Assembly (NCBI RefSeq): GCF_001437125.1
Contig: NZ_JQCA01000072.1
Span: forward strand, 22,794 to 86,793
Direction of reading: 5' to 3'
Length of the DNA stretch: 64,000 nt
Source: Levilactobacillus paucivorans
Lineage (GTDB): Bacteria; Bacillota; Bacilli; Lactobacillales; Lactobacillaceae
In this document: positions 35,300-44,209 of the stretch, one piece after another
Layout: every line of letters starts with the position of its first letter
Position numbering within the stretch: the first letter of the stretch is position 1
Program-made: the position numbers and the translations under genes
The notes under the pieces: model-generated
The model's input: the letters and a program-made list of their open reading frames with translations, nothing else
Database searches by the model: none
Told to the model about the DNA's origin: nothing

Positions 35300-35479
35300 C
35301 TAACCAACCGGCGAGGCTTCCCGCCGACGGGCGGCTGCCACAATTGCCTCTTGTTGTGCAATTGTCGCCGTAAATTGGCGCATCAGGTCACGCTCGATGA
35401 CCTGCGCGCCATGCTCTTGAGCCCGGCGCGACACCATTTGAAACTTCTTACGTTCAGTCAATAAGTCTTCCGTTAACAT
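35300..35479 (-). CDS. Small helical charged protein (59 aa)
   Basis: Begins MLTEDLLTERKKFQMVSRRA and continues as one predicted amphipathic helix rich in Arg, Glu, Gln and Ala, ending ARRREASPVG. GGGGGGAGC precedes the ATG. Same direction as the 38-aa gene, 94 bases apart, so they may share a transcript. Family unknown; the composition suggests a coiled-coil or nucleic-acid-associated small protein. Confidence 0.6.
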   Translation of the reverse strand: MLTEDLLTERKKFQMVSRRAQEHGAQVIERDLMRQFTATIAQQEAIVAAARRREASPVG

Positions 35480-35853
35480 ATGGCTCCCCCCAAAAGAATT
35501 CGCCAGTGTTCTGTTACCGTTAAGTACATTATATACATTTGATCTGAAGCGGTCTAGGTTTATTTTGATTTTGATACAAAAATTTTACAATCACCATTTA
35601 TCAGGCTTTATACTGGTACCTAGACGTTTTAGGGGCGTGACGAATTACTCAACATTAGGCTAAATAATAAGTTGTTTTATAATTGGTCTAGGTGATGTGT
35701 GCAACCGTTTGACAACTAGGCAAATCTTGGATCATCGTAATGATTTAAACTATCAACGGTCAGTGGTTTGGGTCCGCGACCTGCTCTGCATATTGATTGT
35801 CTTTCTCCGCTAAACAGGGTAACCTTAGGGTAAATTAAAAGGAGGCCGTCCAC
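35480..35853. other. Intergenic region with no gene seen
   Basis: An AT-rich stretch between the divergent 59-aa gene and the OsmC gene. It should hold promoters for both: TATAAT at 35677-35682 on the plus strand and AT-rich boxes near 35525-35545. No ORF of 20 codons with a ribosome binding site and no strong hairpin were found. Confidence 0.5.
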
Positions 35854-36303
35854 ATGCCAACTGATCGCGAAAAGTTTCCGCCCCTCTACCAGACCATTGC
35901 CGCTAACGACGCCGGCTTAGAGGGTAACGCCTACATTACCGACGGTGGCTTAGATGTCTTAACCAGCGATCCCCTCAACAACCAGCCTGGAACCAATCCG
36001 GAACAACTACTAGGATTGGCGCTCAGTACCTGTCTCAATGCCACTCTGGCGGCCATCGAGAAGCGCGACGGCTTGCCGCACACCTCCCAGGTTCACACGC
36101 TAGTTGAATTTGCCCGCGACTATCGGGGATTTCAGTTCTATTTGACCGCCCAGGTTGCCATCCCCGGCGTCGATGCCTCTACCGCACAGCGCATGGTGGA
36201 TCTCGCCGAGCGTCGTTGCCCCGTCGCTAAACTTCTTGCTGGAAATGCCAACGTTCAAATCGTCCTGGTTGATCACATTAATTTCACGATGCCCACGGCT
36301 TAA
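35854..36303 (+). CDS. OsmC/Ohr family protein
   Basis: 149 residues of the OsmC family, thiol peroxidases that reduce organic hydroperoxides. The two redox cysteines are in LSTCLNATLAAIEKR and ERRCPVAKLLAGN, in the expected order. AAAAGGAGG precedes the ATG. It is followed by a convergent small gene and then a MarR regulator; OhrR-type MarR proteins often control such genes, but this MarR has no obvious OhrR cysteine at the N-terminus. Confidence 0.88.
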   Translation: MPTDREKFPPLYQTIAANDAGLEGNAYITDGGLDVLTSDPLNNQPGTNPEQLLGLALSTCLNATLAAIEKRDGLPHTSQVHTLVEFARDYRGFQFYLTAQVAIPGVDASTAQRMVDLAERRCPVAKLLAGNANVQIVLVDHINFTMPTA

Positions 36304-36378
36304 CCCCGCCATGGTTCAAAATAAAAATGGACCACACGCCCTGACAATCCGTCAGTTTGTGTGGCCCATTTGTTATTC

Positions 36379-36555
36379 TTAATGCCGTGTAAAACGTTGC
36401 TTGACGCGGTCCCACCACGAGTTGCGGGCGTTCGGTTCGCTGTAGACAAACGACCGATTCTGCCGTGCCGACCGCTTGTCATCGTGGCCATCTTCCATGA
36501 AGACAATCTTGCGCCAGCGCTTTGCCTCTTCATCACTCATGCGCTTTTTGCTCAT
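36379..36555 (-). CDS. Small charged protein (58 aa)
   Basis: Begins MSKKRMSDEEAKRWRKIVF and is basic and hydrophilic throughout, with a WWDRVKQRF end. AAGGAG is ten bases before the ATG at 36555; a TTG three codons upstream is the alternative. It ends near an inverted repeat (ATGGACCACAC with its complement, 36318-36371) shared with the convergent OsmC gene. Family unknown. Confidence 0.6.
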   Translation of the reverse strand: MSKKRMSDEEAKRWRKIVFMEDGHDDKRSARQNRSFVYSEPNARNSWWDRVKQRFTRH

Positions 36556-36615
36556 TGACTTCAATCTCCTTCTTACCCAGCGCTAGTCCACTGGTTCGCT
36601 GTAGCTGGTTTGCCG

Positions 36616-37059
36616 CTACTTTTTCATGCGGGTAACCTGACTGAATTCACGAATAAAATCCAGTACCTCGTGAACCCGATCGTCCCCATACAGATCGATC
36701 CAGCCTTGAAACCGGCTGTTGATCCGCTGACGAATCACCCGTTCGGCACGGGTGCCGGCCGGGGTCGCTAACAGGTATAAACGGCGACGATCATTCTCGT
36801 CCGGCCGTTGTTGCAGGTAACCCTGCTTTAACAACACCTTAATCTGCCGCGAGATCGCACTCCGCGTCACCTGTCGTTTACTGGCAATATCCATCAACGT
36901 GACGTTGGTGTTTTGCGTGATATCACGCAAAATGAGGTACTGCTCAAAGGACAAGTGAAACTCCTTAGCGGGCTCAGAAACGAACTCACCTAAGTACTTG
37001 ATTGAATTCATGTAAACATCAATGAAGGCGTCCAACAAGGACTCTTCCTGTTCAGCCAT
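36616..37059 (-). CDS. MarR family transcriptional regulator
   Basis: 147 residues with a winged helix: LTLMD-type helix (VTLMDIASKRQ), recognition helix TRSAISRQIKVLLKQGYL, and wing DENDRRRLYLLATPAG. Start ATG 37059 has AGGTGGGG upstream. Divergent from a lipoprotein gene across about 140 bases, and 60 bases upstream of the 58-aa gene on the same strand. Its ligand is unknown. Confidence 0.92.
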   Translation of the reverse strand: MAEQEESLLDAFIDVYMNSIKYLGEFVSEPAKEFHLSFEQYLILRDITQNTNVTLMDIASKRQVTRSAISRQIKVLLKQGYLQQRPDENDRRRLYLLATPAGTRAERVIRQRINSRFQGWIDLYGDDRVHEVLDFIREFSQVTRMKK

Positions 37060-37202
37060 GATTAACCCCACCTACAATTCTCAAAATACGATTTTTATAT
37101 TAGCATTTACGCCTGACAAATACCAGCTTTTTCCGCCCGTTACGGCCGTGGCTAGGGCCAACCTATGCTAAACTAGAGTTGAACACAAAGGGGGAGCTAT
37201 AT

Positions 37203-37766
37203 ATGAAACATTTTATAACAAGTGTTCTTGCTCTAGGAACCCTAACGCTCCTAGTCGGTTGCGGTCAAACAACGACCACAACCCACCAAAAATCCAGTCA
37301 AACCCAGACCAGCAAAAAGGCTGTCAGTCACGCTAAGCCGGCCTCAAGTTCATCTAGCCAGCCGATTACGGCGACCTTCAAGAATCAGGCCTTTACCACG
37401 CAACACGTGACCTTCAAGCTCACTGGTCAACAGGTGACGGCCAGTTCAACGGCTAACCGCCAGTTGTTCGTTCTCTATTATACCGTAACCAACCAACAAG
37501 GTAAGTCGATTGTGCCCAGCGATCTCTGGGAATCGGCGGTCAGTGCCACCCAAGATGGGCACACACTCACCACTGGCAATCTCGCCTTCACCACCGATCA
37601 GACTCAAGATAACAACCGGTTAAACCGAACCGTGATGCCGTTAGACTCCGGTAAGTCCGTGACGGGTCTGGCCACATTTGAACCCAAGAATCAGGATCCG
37701 GTTATCATAACCTTCAAGGATAGCAACGGTCACACCATTCATCAGAGTCGCTACCCGATGTCTTAA
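37203..37766 (+). CDS. Lipoprotein, DUF5067-like
   Basis: 187 residues. A signal peptide ends with the lipobox LLVGC-G at residues 17-22, so it is anchored by a lipidated cysteine. A Thr/Ser/Lys-rich linker precedes an immunoglobulin-like beta domain (about 55-187) of the DUF5067/DUF4352 kind (FVLYYTVTNQQGKSIVPSDLW). Start ATG 37203 follows GGGGGAG. Divergent from MarR and 25 bases before licD. The function is unknown. Confidence 0.85.
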   Translation: MKHFITSVLALGTLTLLVGCGQTTTTTHQKSSQTQTSKKAVSHAKPASSSSSQPITATFKNQAFTTQHVTFKLTGQQVTASSTANRQLFVLYYTVTNQQGKSIVPSDLWESAVSATQDGHTLTTGNLAFTTDQTQDNNRLNRTVMPLDSGKSVTGLATFEPKNQDPVIITFKDSNGHTIHQSRYPMS

Positions 37767-37791
37767 AATTTGTTGTCGAAAGGATCCAACT

Positions 37792-38613
37792 ATGACCGAA
37801 CTTATTGAACGCATTCATCAAATCGAACTAGGAAATCTTTTCCAATTCATTCACTTGTGCGAGCAGCTCGACCTGCCCTACTTTATGATGGGGGGATCGC
37901 TCTTGGGCACCGTTCGCCACCAAGGCTTCATCCCCTGGGACGACGATGTTGACGTCGGTATGCTCAGAGCCGACTACGACCGCCTCCTGGCCGCTGCACC
38001 CGCGCTCCTAGCAGATACCCATTATTTTCTTCAGACACCGGCTAGCGACGAGAATTACGGTCTCAGCTATGCCAAACTGTTAGACCGGAACACTTACATT
38101 GAAGAAAAGAATAACGTCAACAGCGCCCGCAAGGGAATCTTTATCGACATCTTCCCCCTGGACCGCATTTCGAACGATCCCAACCAACAGCGTGAACAGA
38201 TGGCCAAGTTTCAACTGTTAAATACGCGGCTACTCTTTCAGCTTCGTTACCACCTGGTAGACACTCCGCTACGCAAGTTCCAGTCGGGACTCAATCCCGA
38301 CCAGTTGGCGGATGCGCGCTCCCTGAAAGCCGAGCGGCAGGCCGTGATGACCCAGTATGAATCCAACACGACGTTACCACGGGTGAAGAACCTCGCCTCG
38401 CAATATGCTTACGCTAAGGAAACCTTTACCGTTGCGGAGCTAACCGACTTAACCCCTCTGCCCTTTGAGCAGTTGACTGTTCAAGTTCCGGCAAATTATG
38501 CTAACATTTTGACACGTATGTATGGGGATTTTATGACCTTGCCGCCGGCCAATCAGCGGACGGAGAAACATCTAGAAAAGGTCATCATGGATAACCAAGT
38601 CTTTACCGATTAA
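37792..38613 (+). CDS. LicD-family phosphotransferase
   Basis: 273 residues of the nucleotidyltransferase-fold LicD family. The signature is GGSLLGTVRHQG plus FIPWDDDVDVG at 34-56, with the metal-binding aspartates. Family members attach phosphocholine or other phospho-groups to wall polymers or capsules. 22 bases before the polyphosphate operon, so possibly co-transcribed. The substrate here is not known. Confidence 0.9.
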   Translation: MTELIERIHQIELGNLFQFIHLCEQLDLPYFMMGGSLLGTVRHQGFIPWDDDVDVGMLRADYDRLLAAAPALLADTHYFLQTPASDENYGLSYAKLLDRNTYIEEKNNVNSARKGIFIDIFPLDRISNDPNQQREQMAKFQLLNTRLLFQLRYHLVDTPLRKFQSGLNPDQLADARSLKAERQAVMTQYESNTTLPRVKNLASQYAYAKETFTVAELTDLTPLPFEQLTVQVPANYANILTRMYGDFMTLPPANQRTEKHLEKVIMDNQVFTD

Positions 38614-38635
38614 ATTAGAAAAGGGTGATGGGTTT

Positions 38636-40168
38636 ATGGCTGATAACTATTTTGGCGCCATGCTGGTAAACGTCTCCAGTATTGAGCTATCGATTGTTAA
38701 CTTAAAAACGGGGACGCAGACCGAACGAGTCCGCTCCACCGTCGCCATTGGGGAAAACATTTACAACCATGAGGCAATCAATTTTGAGAACGTCGCCGAG
38801 GCCGCCGAAGCCCTCCGCGGATTTCTGCAGATCATCAAGGACTATGGGATCACCAACTACCAACTCTGGGGATCACAGGCCCTCTCGGCTGCACCAAATG
38901 CCGAGTTCATTCGCGACCAAATTCTGAGTAGAACCGGCCTCAGTATCAAATGGCTGTCGTTGGCTCAAGAGTCCTTTGTTCGAAACGAAGCGATCGCCCT
39001 CAGGTTCAAGCCATACCCACAACTCGTGGCCAAGAATGCCGCGATTATTGGCCTCAACTCTGGGAGCACGACCTTCTCCTTCTTTGCGGATAGCCAATTA
39101 GTCGCATCACACAATATGAAATTGGGGCCGATCCGCATCAAAGAGGTACTCCAGAATCTCCGGGCCACGGCGCCGAATCCGGTCGACGTGCTTGACGACT
39201 ACATCAATAGTAAGGTTGACGACTTCTATCGATTCTTACCCAAAGCCCTGCGGACCACGCCCAATCAAGTCATCTTGGTCGGCGCGGCGCCACTCAATAA
39301 TTACTTTATTCCGACCGGTGAGAATAGTCGGACCCTGACTCGTAAACAATTTGCTTCATTTACCCATCAAGTCATGGATGCTTCTAATCAATTCTTGATG
39401 GAAGAACTCCACCTGACCGAAGAAAACGTAGAACTCGTTCTTCCAGAAGTGTTGTTGATTCAGAAGCTTCTGACGGTAGTGCACGCGGATGCCTTACATC
39501 TGGTCAACCTCAACGTACTCGACGGCCTCACCACTAACGAGCAAATCGCCGCGGGCTACCACCCTAATGAACATTTCGAGGAACAGATCATTGCCGCCGC
39601 CACCGACCTGGCCCACCGTTACCGCGTCGAGCCGCACCACATGGCATTGGTCACCCACTTCTCGTTACACCTGTTCGACCAACTGAAGTCGTTGCACCAC
39701 CTGACCAATCGTGACCGCTTGTTACTTCAAGTTGCGGCCATCGTTCACGATATTGGCGGTTTCATCGACACCCATGAACACTATTTACACTCCGACTACG
39801 TCCTCAAGCAATCTGAAATCTTAGGACTCTCGGCGGAAGAAACCCAGATCATTGCGGCTGTATCGCGCTATCACAGCACACGGACGCCGGCAGAAGACCT
39901 GGCACACTTCCAGCAACTCACGCCTGACAAACGGTTGATCGTGGCCAAACTGGCCGCTATCCTCCGGTTGGCCGACGCCTTAGATGATGCTCACCAGCAG
40001 ACTATCAGCCGTATCTCCGTTTCCGTTCGGCCAAGCAAGGTCATCATTACGGCCTTTAGTGACGATGAGTTGTCGTTAATTCACTGGGCTTTCAACTATA
40101 AAGCGCAATTCTTTACGGACGTTTTCGGATTAAAGCCCGTGCTTAAGCAGAGGAGGTCTCACAAATGA
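38636..40168 (+). CDS. Ppx/GppA-family protein with HD domain
   Basis: 510 residues: an N-terminal actin-like Ppx/GppA region (1-300) and a C-terminal HD-type domain (about 315-480) with VHDIGGF and HYLHSDYVL. The N-terminal phosphate loops look altered (LVNVSSIELSI and GLNSGSTTFSFF instead of DxGSNS and DxGGGS), so polyphosphatase activity may be reduced. It overlaps ppk by 4 bases and starts a three-gene ppx-ppk-ppx operon found in lactobacilli. Confidence 0.88.
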   Translation: MADNYFGAMLVNVSSIELSIVNLKTGTQTERVRSTVAIGENIYNHEAINFENVAEAAEALRGFLQIIKDYGITNYQLWGSQALSAAPNAEFIRDQILSRTGLSIKWLSLAQESFVRNEAIALRFKPYPQLVAKNAAIIGLNSGSTTFSFFADSQLVASHNMKLGPIRIKEVLQNLRATAPNPVDVLDDYINSKVDDFYRFLPKALRTTPNQVILVGAAPLNNYFIPTGENSRTLTRKQFASFTHQVMDASNQFLMEELHLTEENVELVLPEVLLIQKLLTVVHADALHLVNLNVLDGLTTNEQIAAGYHPNEHFEEQIIAAATDLAHRYRVEPHHMALVTHFSLHLFDQLKSLHHLTNRDRLLLQVAAIVHDIGGFIDTHEHYLHSDYVLKQSEILGLSAEETQIIAAVSRYHSTRTPAEDLAHFQQLTPDKRLIVAKLAAILRLADALDDAHQQTISRISVSVRPSKVIITAFSDDELSLIHWAFNYKAQFFTDVFGLKPVLKQRRSHK

Positions 40169-42330
40169 CGGTTAATTTTGATAAACCAAAGTATTACACC
40201 AACCGCGAACTAAGTTGGTTGGACTTTAATGACCGGGTACTGGAAGAAGCACGAGACAAGGCGAACCCTCTCTTAGAGCGCGTTCGTTTTCTCGGTATTA
40301 CCCAGAGTAACGTCGACGAATTCTTCATGGTTCGCGTGGCTTCCCTTTCTAAGTTAGCCGCGGTCAACTATGCCAAGCCCAATGCCTCTGGTTTAACGGT
40401 TAAGGACCAATTGATCGCGGTCAACCAAAAGGCCCACGACCAAGTGGTCAAGCAGTATTCCACGCTCAATCGTATGTTACTGCCATTGCTGGCGAACCTC
40501 GACATCCATTTGAAGGAACCCAGCGATCTCACCATGCAACAGACCCGGTTCATCGAAAAGTACTTCAATGATGAAATTTCCCCGGCACTCACGCCCATGG
40601 CGGTCGACAGTTCACGGCCCTTCCCATTTATTGGGAATAACACGTTGAACTTGGCTTTACGGCTCTATAAGAATGGCAATAAAAAGGACAAGCGTTTCGC
40701 CACCGTGCAAGTTCCTGGGATTTTCCCACGGACTGTACGACTTCCCGGCGCCGACAACGATTTCATCCTCCTCGAAGACATCATTAAAACTTATATTGGC
40801 AATCTCTTCGTGGGCTATGAAGTCAAAGAATCCGCGACCTATCGCGTCATTCGTGACATGGACTTGGACGTCGCCGAAGAGGATACTTCGGATCTCTTAA
40901 AGGAAGTTAAGCAACAACTGAAGCGTCGAGAACACGGGAGTGCCGTGCGCCTCGAAGTTGAAGCCGGCATTACCAACGCCCTGCAACAGCGACTGGCTAG
41001 TCTCATTAAAATCGACAACTACGCGGTCTACAACATCAGCGGTCCTATCGACCTGACCTTCTTGAGTAAATGGACCAAGCAGATCAAGGGTCCGGCCGAC
41101 CTCAACTACCCAGCCTTCAGCTCGGCTAAAATGGCGGGTGTTACCGCCGACGATGATATTTTCAAAACGATTCGTCAACACGACGTCCTGCTCCACCACC
41201 CTTATGACAGCTTCTCAGCGGTGACCGAGTTAATCCGCCAAGCAGCCTATGACGATGAGGTCCTGGCGATTAAGATGACCCTCTATCGCGTGTCTGCCAA
41301 CTCGCCTATCGTGAAATACCTAGGCTCCGCTGCGCAGAATGGCAAACAGGTGACGGTGCTGGTCGAAGTTAAGGCCCGTTTCGACGAAGAAAACAACGTC
41401 CACTGGGCGCAACAACTCGAAAAGATGGGCTGTCACGTGATCTACGGGCTCATCGGCCTCAAGACCCACTGTAAGCTCACTTTGATTGTCCGTCGTGAAC
41501 CCGATGGTATCCGGCGTTACATGCACATGGGTACCGGGAACTACAACGATGTCACCGCCCACTTCTACACCGACCTCGGGTTGATGACAACCAACACGGA
41601 CATGGGGATCGATGCCTCCAACATTTTCAACATGCTGTCCGGCTACTCCGAACCCCCTTATTTCCACCAATTGCACATGTCACCCGATGGTATCCGCGAA
41701 TTTATCGTCACGAAGATCGACCAGGAGATCACGAACGCCAAGGCCGGCCAACCCGCTTGGATCGAAATGAAGATGAACTCGCTGTCCGATTCCGATATGG
41801 TCGCCAAGCTCTATGAGGCCTCTCATGCCGGCGTTCACGTCAAACTTATCGTGCGGGGAATCTGTTGTCTCAACGTGGGTATTCCAGACATCAGCGACAA
41901 CATCGAGGTCCATTCAATCGTCGGTCGTTACCTGGAACACAGCCGAATCTACGGCTTCGCTAACGCGGGTGACCCCCAAGTCTACCTGTCCAGTGCCGAC
42001 CTCATGACGCGGAACCTCAACCGTCGAGTGGAACTCCTCTTCCCAATTCTGCAGGAAAATCTGAAGCAACGGGTCTTTGACATTTTCGCAACGCTCTGGC
42101 ATGATAACGTCAAGACTAGAGTGTTGTTGCCGGACCGGACATTTGCCCGGGTTGACCGGCGCGGCTTAGAGCCGCTCAACGCTCAGGCGGACTTCATGGA
42201 CCAGGCAACCGTGCGGAATCAGGCAGCAACGGTACGACCAGCTCAGGCGAAGAACGCCCCGCGGCAGTTCAAACCGATGCTCAGCCCGAAGAATCAACCA
42301 AAATCCCCCATTGATCGGAGTCCTCAGTAA
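40165..42330 (+). CDS. ppk: Polyphosphate kinase 1
   Basis: Makes polyphosphate from the terminal phosphate of ATP, reversibly. 721 residues with the four PPK1 domains. SWLDFNDRVLEEA is at the N-terminus; the two conserved active-site histidine regions are in HMGTGNYNDVTAHFYTD and YLEHSRIYGFANAG. AGGAGG precedes the ATG inside the end of the preceding gene. A low-complexity Gln/Ala/Pro tail follows the core. Central gene of the operon. Confidence 0.97.
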   Translation: MTVNFDKPKYYTNRELSWLDFNDRVLEEARDKANPLLERVRFLGITQSNVDEFFMVRVASLSKLAAVNYAKPNASGLTVKDQLIAVNQKAHDQVVKQYSTLNRMLLPLLANLDIHLKEPSDLTMQQTRFIEKYFNDEISPALTPMAVDSSRPFPFIGNNTLNLALRLYKNGNKKDKRFATVQVPGIFPRTVRLPGADNDFILLEDIIKTYIGNLFVGYEVKESATYRVIRDMDLDVAEEDTSDLLKEVKQQLKRREHGSAVRLEVEAGITNALQQRLASLIKIDNYAVYNISGPIDLTFLSKWTKQIKGPADLNYPAFSSAKMAGVTADDDIFKTIRQHDVLLHHPYDSFSAVTELIRQAAYDDEVLAIKMTLYRVSANSPIVKYLGSAAQNGKQVTVLVEVKARFDEENNVHWAQQLEKMGCHVIYGLIGLKTHCKLTLIVRREPDGIRRYMHMGTGNYNDVTAHFYTDLGLMTTNTDMGIDASNIFNMLSGYSEPPYFHQLHMSPDGIREFIVTKIDQEITNAKAGQPAWIEMKMNSLSDSDMVAKLYEASHAGVHVKLIVRGICCLNVGIPDISDNIEVHSIVGRYLEHSRIYGFANAGDPQVYLSSADLMTRNLNRRVELLFPILQENLKQRVFDIFATLWHDNVKTRVLLPDRTFARVDRRGLEPLNAQADFMDQATVRNQAATVRPAQAKNAPRQFKPMLSPKNQPKSPIDRSPQ

Positions 42331-43268
42331 TGGAAAACTTAGTCGTCATTGACTTGGGTTCGAATTCGGTTCGTATGACTATCAGCGAAATCGATGGTGA
42401 TGGTAACCATAAAACCATCGAACAAGTCAAACGTTACGTACGTTTATCAGAAAATATGGGTGAAGAGCGTCTGCTCCAACCTGCCGCCATCGAACGAACC
42501 CTCGCCGCTCTCGGTGAATTCAAGGCCATCTACAGCAAGCTCAAGAATCCCGATATTCAAGCGGTGGCCACGGCAGCTGTTCGCCAAGCCAGCAATCAGA
42601 AACAATTTCTCAAATTGGTCAAGGATCAGTTTGACCTGTCATTTACGGTCATTTCTGGGGCCCAGGAGGCCCGTTACGACTACCTGGGGGTCATCAATAC
42701 CCTCCCCGTCGTAAATGGCTTGCTGGTCGATACAGGCGGTGCCTCGTCGGAATTGATTCTGGTTCAAAATCGGCAAATGAAGCATGTCGTTTCCATTCCC
42801 TTGGGGTCGGTAACCCTGTCGCAAGCCTACTTGGAAAGCGACATGGTCAAGTCTGATTCACTCTTCGCCGCTATGACCTTCGTCAACAACGTCTTCAACG
42901 ACGTTTGGTGGTTACGCGAAGCCACGAATCTTCCGGTCATCGGCTTGGGTGGGGCTAACCGAACCCTGGCCAAGATTAACCGTCGACGCAAGAACTTCTT
43001 GAATTTCGAGGACGTTCACGGCTACAAACTTACCGCTGATGACGTTTACGCCACCTTGACCCAGTTGCTTGGCTTGGACCTCGCGGGTCGCAAGAAAGTT
43101 CCTGGACTATCTAAGGACCGCGCCGACATCATTGTGGGTGGTCTCATCCCCGTAACCCTACTGATGCGGTTACTTGACTCGCGGCAGATCACCTTCTCCA
43201 ATGCCGGCCTGCGTGACGGCATTCTCTTCAACCGAATCAATGAAATCAAGAATGACGCTAAAGACTAA
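42330..43268 (+). CDS. ppx: Exopolyphosphatase (Ppx/GppA family)
   Basis: Releases phosphate from polyphosphate ends. 312 residues covering the actin-like core: phosphate-1 loop VIDLGSNSVRM at 5-15 and phosphate-2 loop LVDTGGASSELILV near 133. It is the short form without a C-terminal HD domain. Its first base overlaps the last base of the ppk stop (TAATGG). With the preceding synthase, the cell can both store and recover phosphate. Confidence 0.94.
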   Translation: MENLVVIDLGSNSVRMTISEIDGDGNHKTIEQVKRYVRLSENMGEERLLQPAAIERTLAALGEFKAIYSKLKNPDIQAVATAAVRQASNQKQFLKLVKDQFDLSFTVISGAQEARYDYLGVINTLPVVNGLLVDTGGASSELILVQNRQMKHVVSIPLGSVTLSQAYLESDMVKSDSLFAAMTFVNNVFNDVWWLREATNLPVIGLGGANRTLAKINRRRKNFLNFEDVHGYKLTADDVYATLTQLLGLDLAGRKKVPGLSKDRADIIVGGLIPVTLLMRLLDSRQITFSNAGLRDGILFNRINEIKNDAKD

Positions 43269-43271
43269 AGA

Positions 43272-43382
43272 GTGTGACAAAAGGCGTTTAGTCAATGAGC
43301 ATTAACGTCGATAGACGAATAATCCCGGTCTTGGATTGTTTGTCTATCGGGGTTAAGCGGAGTTGACTGCCTTTTGTCACAC
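43272..43382. repeat. 111-bp imperfect palindrome
   Basis: The ends are perfect inverted copies (GTGTGACAAAAGGC and complement). Inner segments pair too: TTTAGTCAA with TTGACTG-like bases, and CGATAGACGAA with TTTGTCTATCG. It could fold into one long hairpin in either strand. It looks like a dispersed non-coding repeat (BOX/MITE-like) at the end of the polyphosphate operon; no second copy is in the window. Confidence 0.65.
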
Positions 43383-43406
43383 GTTTCGACTATAGATGTT
43401 CGGAGC

Positions 43407-43441
43407 GAAAAAAGCCTGAGACTGTTATCTCAGGCTTTTTT
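43407..43441. terminator. Bidirectional terminator between ppx and NEAT genes
   Basis: AAAGCCTGAGA pairs perfectly with TCTCAGGCTTT around CTGTTA, with A-run and T-run flanks, ending convergent operons. Confidence 0.92.
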
Positions 43442-43450
43442 AGATCTGTG

Positions 43451-44209
43451 TTAGTGTCGTCCAAAATACCACCAAGAACCCCCAAGCACCACGATAACAA
43501 TGGCCAGGCTACCGCCCAGCAAGCTCATCCAATTGGTCTTCTGCTTAGGAACTTGATCGGCCGCATCAGCCTCCTGAGAGGCTGTGGCTGACGACGTTGC
43601 GGCACGCGAGCTGTTAGATGACGTTGTAGACGCCGCGGCAGCTGAAGCCGATGCCGCTTTTTTCTTTGACGTCGGCTTCTGTGACGAGTCATTTGCCGGC
43701 GTCGACTGCGTCCGTTTAGCCGTTGTGGCCTTGGTTGCGGACGTTGGTTTCGTAGCTGATTTAGACTGTGATAACGCCGGTAAGTCAGCCGTCTGGAAGG
43801 CCAGGGTCAACTTATGGGTGGCTTTGTAAACCCCAAGAACATTTATCGCCAGTTTGGCGGTGATATCACGATTCAGGTGCGTCGTGGTAAACGTATAGAA
43901 CAACAGATAGTTTCCCGCGCTGTCTCGTGATTTCTGAACATTCTGTGGCGTCTGGCCCGCTATCTTGAGGACCCGGACTGGCCATTTATTTAAATGCTTA
44001 GCCGTCTTGATTTCCATTGTGACCTGATAGGCATGCTGAACAACCTGGACCTTGGCAGGATGTACGAAGTATTTTCCCGCCATCGAGGTTTGCGACGTCC
44101 CATACTTCAGCGCCGTGTAATCCAGCGACTGCGCATGACCAATCGCTGGCCATCCCAAACCAACCACGATCAACAGGCTCATTAAAAGCCAGCGTTTAAC
44201 GTGTTTCAC
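43451..44209 (-). CDS. NEAT-domain protein with C-terminal membrane anchor
   Basis: 252 residues: signal peptide (1-26, GHA-Q), one NEAT-like domain (about 30-150), a Ser/Ala/Lys/Thr linker and a C-terminal helix (SLLGGSLAIVIVVLGGSWWYF). The 310-helix segment SMAGKYFVHPAKVQV fits NEAT. At the heme-ligand strand it reads VYKATHKLTLAF, i.e. Tyr with His four residues later instead of YxxxY. Start GTG 44209 follows GGAGG and overlaps the preceding gene by 14 bases. NEAT domains bind heme in Gram-positive iron uptake; binding here is uncertain. Confidence 0.82.
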   Translation of the reverse strand: MKHVKRWLLMSLLIVVGLGWPAIGHAQSLDYTALKYGTSQTSMAGKYFVHPAKVQVVQHAYQVTMEIKTAKHLNKWPVRVLKIAGQTPQNVQKSRDSAGNYLLFYTFTTTHLNRDITAKLAINVLGVYKATHKLTLAFQTADLPALSQSKSATKPTSATKATTAKRTQSTPANDSSQKPTSKKKAASASAAAASTTSSNSSRAATSSATASQEADAADQVPKQKTNWMSLLGGSLAIVIVVLGGSWWYFGRH

